Assembly (NCBI RefSeq): GCF_017591425.1
Contig: NW_024466307.1
Location: 1,982,001 to 2,046,000, forward strand
Origin: Ochotona curzoniae
Lineage: Eukaryota > Chordata > Mammalia > Lagomorpha > Ochotonidae
DNA length: 64,000 bases
Reading direction: 5' to 3'
A program made the position numbers and the translations under genes. Of this stretch, positions 37,861-48,922 are shown piece after piece; position 1 is the first letter of the stretch; each line of letters opens with the position of its first letter. The notes below the pieces were generated by a model. The model ran no database searches and was not told the origin of the DNA. It saw only the letters and a program-made list of their open reading frames with translations.

Positions 37861-39556
37861 TCAGGAAACGAGGTAGAGAAGCTGGGGATGCAAGGAGCTC
37901 TTGTAAGAGGCTGACCAGAGCAGACACATGGACTGGCTGGCAGGGGATCCGTTCCCTAATGCGCCTGGGCTTCTAGAAGGTTTTCCCTGCTTAGACTTAG
38001 CACAGCACCTCAGATTCCCATTATGACGCTAGTACCGGCGCTCACGGGGCTCCCCATCGGGCTCCCAGTGGCCTTCAGCCACTCCCTGGCCTGGCCCCTC
38101 CCGCCTCCCACTGAGGTGCAGCTGGGCAGGAGAGCAGTGCGGCGCTGGGGGGAGAGCTCAGGAGAGATGGGGTGCCAGGGCAGAAGGCACCAGTGGGGAG
38201 TGGGTGCATACAGGCAAGAGAAGGGCAGCCCTGTTCCCCCTGCCAGGCTGTAGGTCCTTGTTTGAAGACAGTTGTGACTGTCCACAGCCTGCCTCTCACA
38301 CTGGGCTCACACAGACACCTGCTACTTGCACATCCATCAGGGCAGACAGTTCCCCTGAAAGATCCTGACCACGAGCCAAAACAAAGATGGCAAACAGCTA
38401 AAGACCGCACCCCAGGGGGTTGCTGCACCACACTGTTGCTCAGGGAGGCCACAGTGAAGCTCACTAGTTCAGACTCAGATTAGGTGGACGGGGTGGGGGG
38501 CACCCTCGGCAGCAAGCTTCTCATCAGTCAGCCCCCACTAGGACTGCTGACCCTCATGGCCTCGAGTCTCCTCCAGGTCCGTGGGCCCAGGCAGCTCCTC
38601 TGGGACCCACAGCCCATGGGCTTGCTCTAACCGTGAGAAACAGCTGGGAGTGTCCCAAGGCCAAGAGGAACACTCTTCTGAACCCGGCGCCAACCACGAG
38701 GGGCGTTCACCGCAAGTTCCGAGGGACCAGGTGCTCGGGCCTCCCCTCCAGGCTCCCACCCCAAGGTGCACACCTGGGGACCCTGCCCTGCTCTGACAGT
38801 GGGCCGCGTATCCACTCCCCAGCGGTGCCGAGCATCCATCCTTGCCCTCATGCCCTGGACTCAAGTCCTCACTGAAAGTGGTCGTTCGAGACAAGTCAGG
38901 TCAACTCTTCCACTGGTATCTCAACCAGCCCTGGTCTGCTCCTGGGCAACCTCCTCCTCCACGACTCTTCCTTCCACTCTTGAGACGCTGCCTCTCTTTG
39001 GGGGAGTGACACCTTAGCCAAGGTTCGTGCGGTACTGGCTTGGTCCACCCCACCCCAGTATCCACGGTTACTTCTCTGACTAAAGCAGATGACACTTGCG
39101 CTACACAACACCACATATGGGCATGGCAACTGTTACCAAACAGCAAGGGGGAAGACACCCATCAGCTTCAAAAACCAAACCAGAGCAGCAGACTGCCTGG
39201 GGCCTGGACTACAGGGACTGCTGGCCCCAGGGGGCGACACCAAACTCAGGCGAGGGTCACAGGTGGACGTGACCCAAGACCGCAGACCCGTGTGCTCTGG
39301 GACAGTCACGTACTGACTCCAGGTCACACTATCGTCTCCCGGTCATCAAGCACTGGCTAGTTAGCATCAATGGGACAAGCTTTAAGCACAGAACAGGCAA
39401 TACTGCAGGGCACTTCAACAGTCACTTAGTGGAGAAGCAATTGGAAGCTTCTGGGAAGATGTAACACCTGAACACAAACCCCGGCTTCCTAAACAGGCTC
39501 TAAACGGCTAAGTTGCAAATCATGACTAGTCTAAATCTTTTGCCATTCACAGTGTG

Positions 39557-39890
39557 GTTTTTTTTTTTTAAAGATTTATTTATTTTTATTGAAAGGCAGA
39601 TATACAGAGAGGAGAGTCAGAGAGGAAGATCCTCCATCCAATGGTTCACTCCCCAAGTGAGCGCAACAGTGGGTGCTGCACCGATCCGAAGCCAGGTGCC
39701 AGGAACTTCCTCCAGGTCTCCCACACGGGTGCAGGGTCCCAAGGCTCTGGGCTGTCCTCGACTGCTTTCCCAGGCCACAAGCAGGGAGCTGGATGGGAGG
39801 TGGAACTGCCAGGATTAGAACCAGCACTCATATGGGATCCCGGTGCATTCAAGGTGAGGACTTTAACCGCTAGGCCACCACACCAGGCCC
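39557..39890 (-). mobile_element. Young full-length C-repeat SINE, reverse
   Basis: Flanked by a 9-bp target-site duplication (cacagtgtg at 39548-39556 and 39891-39899). Complete from the T-rich tail to the head. Confidence 0.95.
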
Positions 39891-40179
39891 CACAGTGTGA
39901 TTCTTAAAATGATTTGTCTTTGAACAAAGTATTGTTGGTTCTGTACTTCATGTCATGGCTTCTAGGCTGCTTCCCTGAGACCCAAGATTCCAGCACTCTG
40001 GTGAGGAACTCCTGGATTAAAGTCCTTTATCTGCTCCCTACCTGTATTCAAAACCACTGGAACACTTTAATAATTCTACACTTTAAAGTCAAAGTCTTCA
40101 GGTTTACTAACAGATGCTTTCTCTTAGAGACATCAGACTGTGATGTCAAAAGGAGGATCCAGCAGTAGGAAAGTTTTAG

Positions 40180-42110
40180 AGAAAGCACAAGCATGAGAAC
40201 CGTTCGGGATTACTGAACGAGACGGAGCTCTGACGCGCCCAGCATCACCAGTACCAAGCCGACACAGCACAGCCCCAAACTACAGAGTCACATTTTTCAT
40301 GAACATGAAGTAAATACTCTCCATAGTGGCAAACCGAACCAAAAACCACACCGGAAAGATGACACATCACGGACAAGTGGGACAGAGCTGAGTCCGAATT
40401 CCCACTTGAGCGCACATCGCAAGTCACACGAGCAGAACGAAGGACCGACACTGCACAGCCAGCTCAAGACGCCGAGGGGAGAACTGGGAATGCCCGGCAT
40501 CGTGCATGGTCAGAGCAGTCAGTAAACCACGCAGAGGAGGACCACTCCTCAGAACCGTAGAGGCTGACAGCTGGACAACGGCGAGCACACTGGGCGGGAA
40601 AGCCGGAGCAGAGGCTCCGTGGCGGCGGGCAGGCCCGTGTTAGCACTGCGAGTGTCGGCAAGAGCATTTAGGAAGGAAAAGAGAAAGGACGCTAAAACTG
40701 TTCAAGAAGGGTTCAACTCTCCCACGGCTCTGAGGACTTGATGTCGTGCCTGGGAAAGCCTAAACACACACCACAGGGTTGTTAGAACTGACCAACCAAC
40801 TCAGGCTGCAGGTTACAAAACAAAAACAAAGCCAGCAGCTCTGCATATGCCAATGATGAACTCAGTAATCAAGGAAGCCACAGCAGTCACAAAAATCAAA
40901 TATTTAGGAATAAACTGAATCAAAGACGTCAAAGAGCTAATGAAAATTATCGAACATTGATACAACAAATCATCAAACACACAGAAATGGAAAGCCATTC
41001 CTTGCTCGTGCGCAGGAGAGCAGCATCGTCCCCACGGCTAGCCACCTGAAGCAATGCAGAGCCCGTGCCGCCTCTGGCAACAACGTTCCTCACAGAATCG
41101 CAGAGACCTGAAATGCATATGAAACCACAAAGGACTGAGAACAGCCAGAGCGATCCTGAGCAGGAACACCAGGCAGCACCTGCCTGGGCCCGCGTTGTGG
41201 CCGATGATGCCAGCACCCATAGGGACACTGGTTCGAGTCCCAACCACTGCACTTTCAACTCAGCATTCCTGCTGAGAGGCCTGGGGAAGCAGTGGAGGAT
41301 GGCCCAAATGTTTGGGTCCCCACACCCACGTGTGAGACCCCAGGCTTCAGCCTGGCCCATCCTCAGATGCTGTGGCCATTTGGAGAGCGAGCCAGCACAA
41401 GGAAGATCTTTCACTCTGCCTCTCGTTGGTTCTCTGTAACTCTGGCTTTCAAGTAAGTAATTTTTTAACAAGCCATAGTAACTTAAACAGCATGGCAGAC
41501 TTCTCAGTGGACTGGAATACAAAGCCCAAAGTTACCGACGCATACAACCAAGTGTTCGGACCACACGCAGCGTAAGGACGAGCTCTTGAACAAACTGCGT
41601 TAGCAAAACCACACACGCGTACGGACGCGGTTAGATCCGCATCTCTCGCTACGTACATAAGTCAACTCAAGACAAAGAACGCACACTAAAAATCAAGTTG
41701 CTGGAACAAAACGCAAGGGAGACACTCCACCACGCTGATCAAGCGGATGACTTCCTTGGCAAGACCCCCAGACCACAGGCAACAAAAGCAGAACTAACGA
41801 CCGGGTCGTATCAGACTGAGGTGCGTCTGCACAGCCAAGGCAGTGGTCCTCACTGTGAAGACACGTCCAACAGAACGGGACAAGGACCCCAGCAGACAGC
41901 GCTCCAAATACCAATGGGCAACCAGCCCACGTGCGAATGCTCTGCACTGCACGTCAGGCAGCGCCAACCACCACCACCGCGGGAGCTCAGCTCAGCCCTG
42001 TCGGGACGGCCCAAGTCCCAAACACCTGGAGCATCAGATGTAAAGGGGGACGCGTCCACTGCGGCTGGATCCACGGTGGAACACAGTGTGGAGATTTCTT
42101 TAAAACCCAG
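40180..42110 (+). mobile_element. Degraded L1 (LINE) ORF2 remnant, interrupted by a SINE
   Basis: Segments align in order with the 3' half of mammalian L1 ORF2: 'gtggcaaaccgaaccaaaaa' and 'acacatcacggacaagtggg' near 40330-40380, 'aaatatttaggaataaactg' near 40900, 'aacttaaacagcatggcaga' near 41480 and 'accacaggcaacaaaagcag' near 41775. It is disabled by many stops and frameshifts. A SINE interrupts it at about 41185-41462 and another bounds it at 42112. Its left border is uncertain. Confidence 0.7.
41185..41462 (+). mobile_element. C-repeat SINE inserted in the L1 remnant
   Basis: Head 'gggcccgcgttgtggccgat' to tail 'ctttcaagtaagtaa'. It splits the L1 fragment and is therefore younger than it. 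Confidence 0.85.
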
Positions 42111-42111
42111 A

Positions 42112-42402
42112 GACAGGGCTGGCACTGTGGCCCCGCAGATCAAGCCACCGCCTGTGACGCTGGCATCCCACATGGGCGCAGGTTGGAGTCCCAGCTGCTC
42201 CTCTTCCCATCCAACTTCCAGCTACTAATGTGCCTGGGGAAGCAGAGGAGGATGGCTCAAGGTCTTGGGCCACTGCAGCCCCGTGGGAGACCTGGAGGCG
42301 GCTCCTGGCTTCAGCGCAGGGCAGCTCCAGCCGTCCTGGCCAGTTGGGGTGTGAACCAGTGAATGATAGCTTTCTCTAACTCTGCCTTTAAATAAACAAG
42401 TG
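42112..42402 (+). mobile_element. C-repeat SINE
   Basis: Head 'cagggctggcactgtggccc', body, AAATAAACAAG tail. Confidence 0.88.
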
Positions 42403-42425
42403 AAGCCCTGAAAATAGAAACACCT

Positions 42426-42768
42426 GGGCCTGGCGCAGTAACCTAACAGCTAAAGTCCTCGCCTTGCACGCGCCCGGGATCCCATCTGAGCGCCAGTTCA
42501 TGTCCCGGTGACCCCACTTCCCTTCCAGCTCCCTGCTTGCGGCCTGGGAAGGCAGCAGAGGACGGCCCAAAGCCTTGGGACCCTGCACCCACATGGAGAC
42601 CTGGAAGAGGCTCCTGGCTTCAGATCACCTCAGCTCTGGCCATTGCGGCCACTTGGGGAGTGAATCATCAGATGGATGACCTTCCTTTCTGTCTCTCCTC
42701 TCTGCATATCTTTCTTAAAAAAAAAAAATCTTAAAAAAAATGGAAAAAAATCTTAAAAGAAAAAAGTT
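42426..42768 (+). mobile_element. C-repeat SINE, first of a head-to-tail cluster
   Basis: Head 'gggcctggcgcagtaaccta' to an unusually long tail with three 'atcttaaaa'-like blocks. Confidence 0.92.
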
Positions 42769-42774
42769 ATCTTT

Positions 42775-42828
42775 GGGCCTGGTAAGGTAGTTTAATAAAA
42801 ATAAAAAAGCCTTAAAAATAGATTTTCC
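42775..42828 (+). mobile_element. SINE head joined directly to an A-rich tail
   Basis: About 18 bp of head (gggcctggtaaggtagtt) run straight into 'aataaaaataaaaaagcct', so the whole body is missing. Confidence 0.7.
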
Positions 42829-43128
42829 GGGCCTGGCACGGTAGCCTAGTGGGTAAAGTCCTCGCCTTCCACTGGGATCCCATATGGGCACCGGTTCGGA
42901 TCCTGGCTGCTCCACTTTCTATCCGGCTCCCTGGAACACGAGACTGCCCAAAGCCTTGGGATCCTGCACCCATTAAGGAAACCAGAAAAAGCTCCTGGCT
43001 CCTGGCTTCGGATCAGTTCAGCTCCAACCGTTGCAGTCACTTGAGGAGTAAACCAGCAGATGGCAGATCTTTCTGTCTCTCCTCTTTCTGTAAATGTAAT
43101 TAAAAAAAAAACTTAAAAAAGAAAAATA
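42829..43128 (+). mobile_element. C-repeat SINE, third of the cluster
   Basis: Head 'gggcctggcacggtagccta', slightly shortened body, tail of pure A with a few interruptions. Confidence 0.92.
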
Positions 43129-43485
43129 GGGCCCGGCGCGGTGGCGCAGGGGTTAAGGTCCTCACCTTGCACGCCTGGGATCCCATATGGGCTCCGGTTC
43201 TAATCCCGGCAGCCCCGCTTCCCTTCCAGCTCCCTGCCTGTGGCCTGGGAAAGCAGTCGAGGACGGCCCAAAGCTTTGGGATCCTGCACCCGCGTGGGAG
43301 AACCGGAAGAGGCTCCTGGCTTCGGATCGGCATAGTATCGGCCCGTTGCGCTCACTTGGGGAGTGAATCATCGGACGGAAGATATTCCTCTCTGTCTCTC
43401 CTCTCTGTATATCCGCCTTTCCTATAAAAAAAATAATAAAAATAATAAAAATAAATCTTTAAAAAAAAAAAAAGAAAAATAAAGA
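43129..43485 (+). mobile_element. C-repeat SINE, fourth of the cluster, youngest-looking
   Basis: Head 'gggcccggcgcggtggcgca' is CpG-intact and the body carries unmethylated-looking CpGs. The tail has AAATAATAAAAATAATAAAAA then a 13-A run. It matches the young copy at 1526-1852 closely. Confidence 0.95.
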
Positions 43486-43499
43486 CTTGCCACAGGATT

Positions 43500-44250
43500 C
43501 TGCATTCCCACTAACCATGCATAGGCCCAAAACACACCTTCCGTCTAAGCCACCTGCACCGCCCAGTTCAGAGCAGGGACTCGTGGCGCTCCCCGCGGCG
43601 GCCAGCAGGGGGAAGCAGCGCCCCGGGAACGGCCCGCCGCCCGCGCATGCGCACCGGCGCCTCGCCGCAGCGTGGACGGCGACGGCGACGCGGCCCACCT
43701 GGAACGGCCTCTCCGAGGGCCGAGTCGGCGGACACGGCTTCCGCTGTCCTTCCGCTGCCCTTCGCTGGGCCATCCCCGCTGGCGGGCGACGGACGCCTCG
43801 TACGTCCCAGGATGGCCCACGGGGGCCTCGGCTAGTGCCCCAGGGGCCACCGCGGCCTGGCAGGGAGCAGACACTGGCACCCCGCGCGGGAAGCGAGCCC
43901 ACCCGAGGCCGCCTGTCCACCCACGCACGGGACCCGAGGCGGGAGGTCCGCGGAAAGCAGTCCGTGAGAGCACCGTGGGCTTTATACCCTGGCGCAGGCC
44001 TCGCCCCCTGTCCATTGGCTGGGCCATCGGGCTTGAGAGCTTATTGGACGACGTGTAAGACACGGCGATGGATGATTGGGTAGCACCGAGCAGAGGGCGG
44101 GACAGGAAGTGGCTGCGCGCTCTCATCGGAAGTTGGGTCTGGTTCTGCCCGCAGCTGGTGGTAGTTTACTTGGAATGGCGTTCCACTGTCCCGGTGCAGA
44201 AAACGGAATGGGCCTGGGTAAGGGTTCCTGGCCCCCCAGCTGCTGGCCCA
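43500..44250. promoter_or_regulatory. Orphan CpG island with promoter-like motifs
   Basis: CpG density is far above the neighbourhood from about 43570 to 44160. Motifs seen: a perfect NRF1-type palindrome cgcgcatgcgca at 43642-43653; a CTCF-like ggccagcagggggaag at 43600-43615; on the minus strand a TATAAA at 43981-43986 with CCAAT boxes upstream at 44014-44018, 44043-44047 and 44075-44079; and a plus-strand donor-like GTAAGG at 44218. A leftward start would be near 43955. ORFs exist in several frames but none resembles a known protein. It may drive a non-coding RNA or an unannotated transcript in either direction. Confidence 0.6.
43981..43986 (-). promoter_or_regulatory. TATA box (minus strand) in the orphan CpG island
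   Basis: The minus strand reads gggtataaagcc. Three CCAAT boxes lie about 28, 57 and 89 bp upstream, with near-constant 29-32 bp spacing, the arrangement of NF-Y arrays. Confidence 0.5.
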
Positions 44251-44350
44251 GGACCACGCCGCTAGTGGGAAGCCTGTGGAAAGTGGGAAAGGAGCCTGGA
44301 CGTGAAAAGGGGGCCCAAAGCAAAGAGCTTGCCAGAAACACCCTGGGCCT

Positions 44351-44535
44351 CCAGGACTACACACCGAACCCCCAAGAATACACACCCAGGCTCCAGGACT
44401 GCACAGTCCACACCCCCAGAATTGCACACCCCTTTTCCCCAGGACCACACCTTTACCCCCAGGCTGCACACCCCGAACCCTCAGGAATGCACACCCTGAA
44501 CCCCCAGGAATGCACACCCCAACCCCCAGAACTGC
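44351..44535. repeat. Degenerate minisatellite, about 24-bp unit
   Basis: Variants of 'caggaatgcacaccccgaac' repeat roughly seven to eight times with insertions. C-rich on the plus strand. Confidence 0.8.
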
Positions 44536-44693
44536 TTACAGCCCAGCCCTGCCCAGACTGGCAGCGTCACAGCATTTCCGCCTTCTCCCAGGGGCCAGGC
44601 CGGCTACCCGGCCGGTAACCATGGCTTGTAAAATCTTGGGAGCGACTTCACCCATGGCACACCCAGCAAACCCTGCATCCAGCCCTATGCTCC

Positions 44694-44836
44694 AGCCCTG
44701 CGCCCCAGGCCTACGCCCCAAGCCCTGCGCCCAGCCCTGCACCCCAAAGCCCTGCGCCCAGCCCTGCACCCCAGGCCTACGCCCCAAGCCCTGCGCCCAG
44801 CCCTGCACCCCCAAGCCCTGCGCCCAGCCCTGCGCT
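44694..44836. repeat. C-rich minisatellite ('cagccctgcgcccc...')
   Basis: Composed of 'agccctgcgccc', 'agccctgcacccc' and 'aggcctacgcccc' blocks in a higher-order pattern; about eleven blocks. Its G-rich complement makes a repeated Gly/Gln/Trp frame that is not a gene. Confidence 0.9.
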
Positions 44837-45367
44837 CGCCCCTGTCTGTCCCACCAACCCTGGCTAACACATAGAAGCAAGTGCTGGCAGGGCTGACCTG
44901 GGAAGCCTTCCACTCTGAATGTGAGCCATCAGACAGGGCACTCGTATTTCTGTGATACCTTTGCAGGGGAGGACAATCTGCCTGACTTGTCAGGACCCTG
45001 AGTGAGCTAGGAGCAGGGTCAGGAGTGGTTCTGTTTGGCAGCTGTGCGTGCCTTTCCACGCTCTGAGGCCTGCCCTGGTGAGGCAAGGCAGGGTCAAGTC
45101 CAAAAGATTGTTTCGCTCCAGCGACTCAAAAAAAAAAAATTAACTGACAGGTGGAAAGTTCTGGATCCAGAGTCGTGCCGTGAGGCTGTCACTTCCTGTT
45201 TTGCTGTGAGAGGAAAGGGGGTACCCTGGGCCTCCAGACGCCCCCTGCTCCCTAACCCTACATTGCCTTGCAGCCCACGAGTGCTTGCTGAGCAAAGTCC
45301 ATCGCGTGCCACCAGCTGGACTCTCTGTCCTCCTGGCTGGCCAGTCACCATTACAGATTACCCAGAC

Positions 45368-45670
45368 ATGGGCCCAGAGTGGTAGCCCAGTATCTAAAGT
45401 CTTGCTTTGCATGTCCTGGGATCTTGTGTCCCAGCTGCTCCGCTTCCCATCCAGTTCCCTGCTTGTGGCCTGGGAAAGCAGTCAATGACGGCCCAGAGCC
45501 TTGGGGCTCTGCACCCAAGTAGGAGACCTGGCAGAAGCTCCTGGCTCCTGGCTTTAGATTGGCTCAGCTCCAACCATTGTGGTCACTTGGGGAGTGAACC
45601 AGTGGATGGAAGATCTTTGTCTCTCTCTCAATGTAAATCTGACTTTCCAATAAAAATTTTAAATGAAAAC
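45368..45670 (+). mobile_element. C-repeat SINE
   Basis: Head 'gggcccagagtggtagccca', full body and a CCAATAAAAATTTTAAA tail. Confidence 0.9.
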
Positions 45671-46509
45671 TTTTTAAAGCACCCAGATGTGAATACTTCA
45701 GTCCTCTGGGCCAGGGCCCTTCAGAGAGTTTGCAAGAACATTGACTTAAAAAGGAAGTTTATCTTGGTGCATAAAATGTATATGTGAAATCCACCCATAC
45801 AAGAAATGTGTAAAAAAAACTCATGAGAAATGTACGTTATAAAACACGAGGCATGGACCTCCATGTGTGCAGCAGGATGAACTTGCCTTGTCATTCCACA
45901 GTGCATGCCTGTTTTGAAGTGCCCTCGCACAAGGACCTGCTTAGCTCCAGGCTGGCAAGGGGCTCCTGGGGTGTTCCCTGGTGTGGAGGTGCCCGGGCGT
46001 GCCCCAGTCTTTCTCACACTCAGGAAATTCCTGCTGCTACTGAGAAGTACCCCTATGACTGCCTCAAGTGCCCACGTGTCTTGCCTCTGGCACCTGCCGC
46101 CTCTCCATCGCACACTTGGTCTGTCTGGGACAGAGGCCACTTGGCTGTCCAGGGGAATCTGGAGCCTCAGGACCTGGCAGGAGTTGGGGTGACAGCTCCC
46201 AGCGTCTCATCTGGGATCAGAACCCTGGACACACTTCCGCTGTAGCCCACAGCCTAACCAAGCTGCCATGGCCTCAGTGTGCTGTCTCCCACCTGCTCCC
46301 CGACCTGAGACCCCTTCAGCTGCTAGAAGGATGTTCTCGGACCCATCTCAGGCCGTGCCCCTGAGGAGCTGGAGGGACTGGATCCCTCAGTGTGAGGCCC
46401 TTCGGGGGTGCTGGGGCAGGTGCAGTGTGACACACAGGCGTCTCTGCCTCTTGCAGCCGGGTAGCCTGGGGCATCCCCATCCCTCTGCCACTCAGCTGGG
46501 ACAAAGGCC

Positions 46510-46527
46510 TGCCCACCAGGGGGTAGC
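46510..46527 (+). promoter_or_regulatory. CTCF-like motif
   Basis: Reads tgcccaccagggggtagc, a good core match lying in otherwise plain intergenic DNA. Confidence 0.4.
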
Positions 46528-47499
46528 ATGGCCATCTGCCACTTCTACGCTGCCGTGACACCCGCCTGCTCTGGCCTGTGCCTGTGTGGCGCTTGGAATC
46601 TGAGCAGCTGCCCTGCTTGCCTGCTGAAGCAGCATGACGGTGCCAGATGAGGCTCCCCGCCCCAGTGGTGAGGACGCTACATTGAGCTGTATCCTCGGGA
46701 GCGGGTGCCAGGGACACACTCCTGGGACAAGTGCAGCTGTCACTCCAGCTGGAGACTGCTGCTCCCGGGGCCTTCCACCTCACACTTGCCACCTGCCCAC
46801 AGAAGCTGAGAAAGCCAAGTTCAACCTCCCTCCCACCCCAGCATGGGCCTCTTACCATTGTGGTCTCCTTCCTGAGCCCCCGGGGGGCGCATTGAGTTCC
46901 CTGCTGGAGGGCGACGAGGATGAGTCACTGTACGAGGTAGGAAGTTGGAAATGAGCTTGTGCGTGTGAGGGGCCGGCGGCAGACAAGGCTGCTGTGGACA
47001 GCAGTGGAGCAGCCTGGCCGTTAGCCCAGTATCCTGCACTACAGAGCCCTGTCCACAGTCCAGTACCCTTCAGGGGGCCAGCCTCACCCCAACCCAGAGA
47101 ACTCACTCTGTCCCACTCCACTGGTGACAATGGGTAATGAAACTTGGAAGGAACTTTACCCAGTTCACACACAATAACCCCTTTGGCCTGGAAAAGCAGG
47201 AGGGGAACGTTGGGGAAGACTGGAGCCCTCTTTATAAACACCCGTCTGAACATGGACTGTGTGCCCAGACCCCCAGCCTGTCTGGTGTGTGACTCTCAGC
47301 TCAGCTCTCTGTGCTTTGCTGAGCTCCCCACCTGGACTGCCGGCTGCGTCCTCCCCATCAGACTGGGTCACCTTGCTTTCCCTGGTCGGAATGGCGGGGC
47401 ACTACCTCGGGTTCTGGCGGCAAGGTGACCACTCCTTTCAGGGACACCTGAGGTGGGGTCACTCTACGTCATTTACCACTCCAGTCTCACACCTGCCTT

Positions 47500-47775
47500 C
47501 TTTTTCATTTATTTGAGAGGCAAGGGGAGAAAGAAAAAAACCCCATCTTAGATGCACTGGTTCACTTGCCAAATGCTGGGCTGGCAGAAGCCAGGACCTA
47601 GGACCACCCCTGGGTCTCCCAGGTGGGCGGCCAAGGTGTGAGCCCCCGAGCAGTTCCGTGCTTCCTCGCAGCGCACATTAGAGGGAGCTGGCTCAGAGCC
47701 GAGCAGCTGTGACTGGAAACATGGTCTGATATGAGATAAGGTGGCCTGCGTGGCAGCTTGACCTGCTGTGCCCCA
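47500..47775 (-). mobile_element. C-repeat SINE, reverse, diverged
   Basis: Tail 'catttatttgagaggcaagg', body with a degraded head near 'ctgctgtgcccc'. Confidence 0.78.
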
Positions 47776-47840
47776 ATTCTGAGTTTCATAGCAACATATT
47801 AAACACACTCGCCACCAGCTAGGCCCTTCGAGAAAGCACC

Positions 47841-48112
47841 TGGGCCCCAGTGTTATGGTGCAGTAGCTTAAACCAGCACTGTGACGCTGACATCATCTGT
47901 GAGCACCGGCTCATCCTGGCTGTCCTATTTGCTATTCAGCTCTCTACTGATGCACCTACAGAACACCGGAGCAGGCTCACTGCCTGGGTCTCTACGCAGT
48001 TCCAAACTTCAGCCTGGTCTGGCCCCGGCTGGTGCAGCCATTTGGGGAGTGAGCCAGTGGATGAAAGAACCCTCTCTCTAAACTCTGCCTTTCAAGTAAA
48101 TAAACCTTTTAA
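47841..48112 (+). mobile_element. C-repeat SINE
   Basis: Head 'gggccccagtgttatggtgc', body and a CAAGTAAATAAACC tail, ending next to the LTR candidate. Confidence 0.85.
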
Positions 48113-48126
48113 TCAAACAAGTGCTC

Positions 48127-48578
48127 TGTCTGGGCCTGTACAAGTAAAATGTAAAAGTAAAGATGACGTGAGGTTGTTATTGTTTAAGGAATGCAAAGGT
48201 AAGAATAAAAGCATGGAGTCACTATTGCTCAAGCTCACCATTGTTTTAAGGACACAGGGCTTAACTAGGACAGGAGCAATGTGGTTTAACTTAACTCTTG
48301 CTTCTATAAAATGCTTTCACAAAGAGTTAGAATGGCCCACAGGATGAGTTTAATCATGAAAGAGTGGGCCCCTGTACCAGGAACTTCTGTACTTAACTAG
48401 CGCTCCATCAACCTGACAGGTATCCCGTATCTGGGAATGAGCTGACCTGAGCTCTGTATTGACCCTATGTGATCAATGTTCGTAAAACCCTGCATGTGTT
48501 GCTGGGGCTGCACTCCGGCAAGGAGTGTGGTCCTGATGGTCGGTTTTGCTTTGCTTTCTCTAATAAAACTGTGTTACA
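48127..48578 (+). mobile_element. Probable solo LTR of an endogenous retrovirus
   Basis: About 450 bp bounded by TG and CA. The right part has features of an LTR R/U5 region: a C/G-rich 'ggggctgcactccggcaagg', then a T-rich block and AATAAA at 48562-48567. No internal retroviral coding sequence is present and no clear target-site duplication was found, so the borders and family are uncertain. Confidence 0.45.
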
Positions 48579-48829
48579 GCCCAGCTGTTCCATGTTCCAG
48601 CAAAGGAGAAAGTACAACAGACCAAGCCAGCGACTGCTGATAGCCGCTGTGGGCCGTGGCTCCTGTCAGTGCCGAGCCCAGCTCATGCACGGAAGCCACA
48701 GCACCACAAAGTGCATGAGGTGCCCGAGGTCTGGGAGCTTGCAAGGGGCGGGGGGAGAAATTTCCAGCCAAGGGCGCTCCTTGCTGTCTTCCTACTTGAG
48801 GAGAACCTCCACCACGTGACTTAGGGGCC

Positions 48830-48922
48830 CTGCCTTAGCCGCAGGGAGTCAAGTCCTCCCAGCTCACCCATGGGCCTTGGCCGCAGGGAGTCAAGTCCTC
48901 CCGGCTCACCCATGGGCCTTGG
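48830..48922. repeat. 43-bp tandem duplication
   Basis: The unit containing 'ccgcagggagtcaagtcctc' and 'cacccatgggccttgg' occurs twice with one mismatch, indicating a recent duplication. Confidence 0.9.

Noticed and set aside
43129..43210. tRNA-like sequence with A- and B-box resemblance
   Set aside because: It is the tRNA-derived head of a SINE, repeated dozens of times in the window, not a tRNA gene with a complete cloverleaf.
43487..44126. 198- and 193-codon ORFs on both strands of the orphan CpG island
   Set aside because: High GC alone explains them; Arg/Pro/Gly-rich in every frame, and the minus ORF starting at 43920 has no ATG at its first codon.
44510..44913. Repetitive ORFs (Ala-Leu-Arg-Pro and Gly-Trp-Ala-Gln repeats)
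   Set aside because: Translation of a minisatellite; no start context or conserved domain.
46020..46265. Possible reverse SINE remnant
   Set aside because: Only scattered similarity ('atctgggatcagaaccctgg'); too eroded to support.
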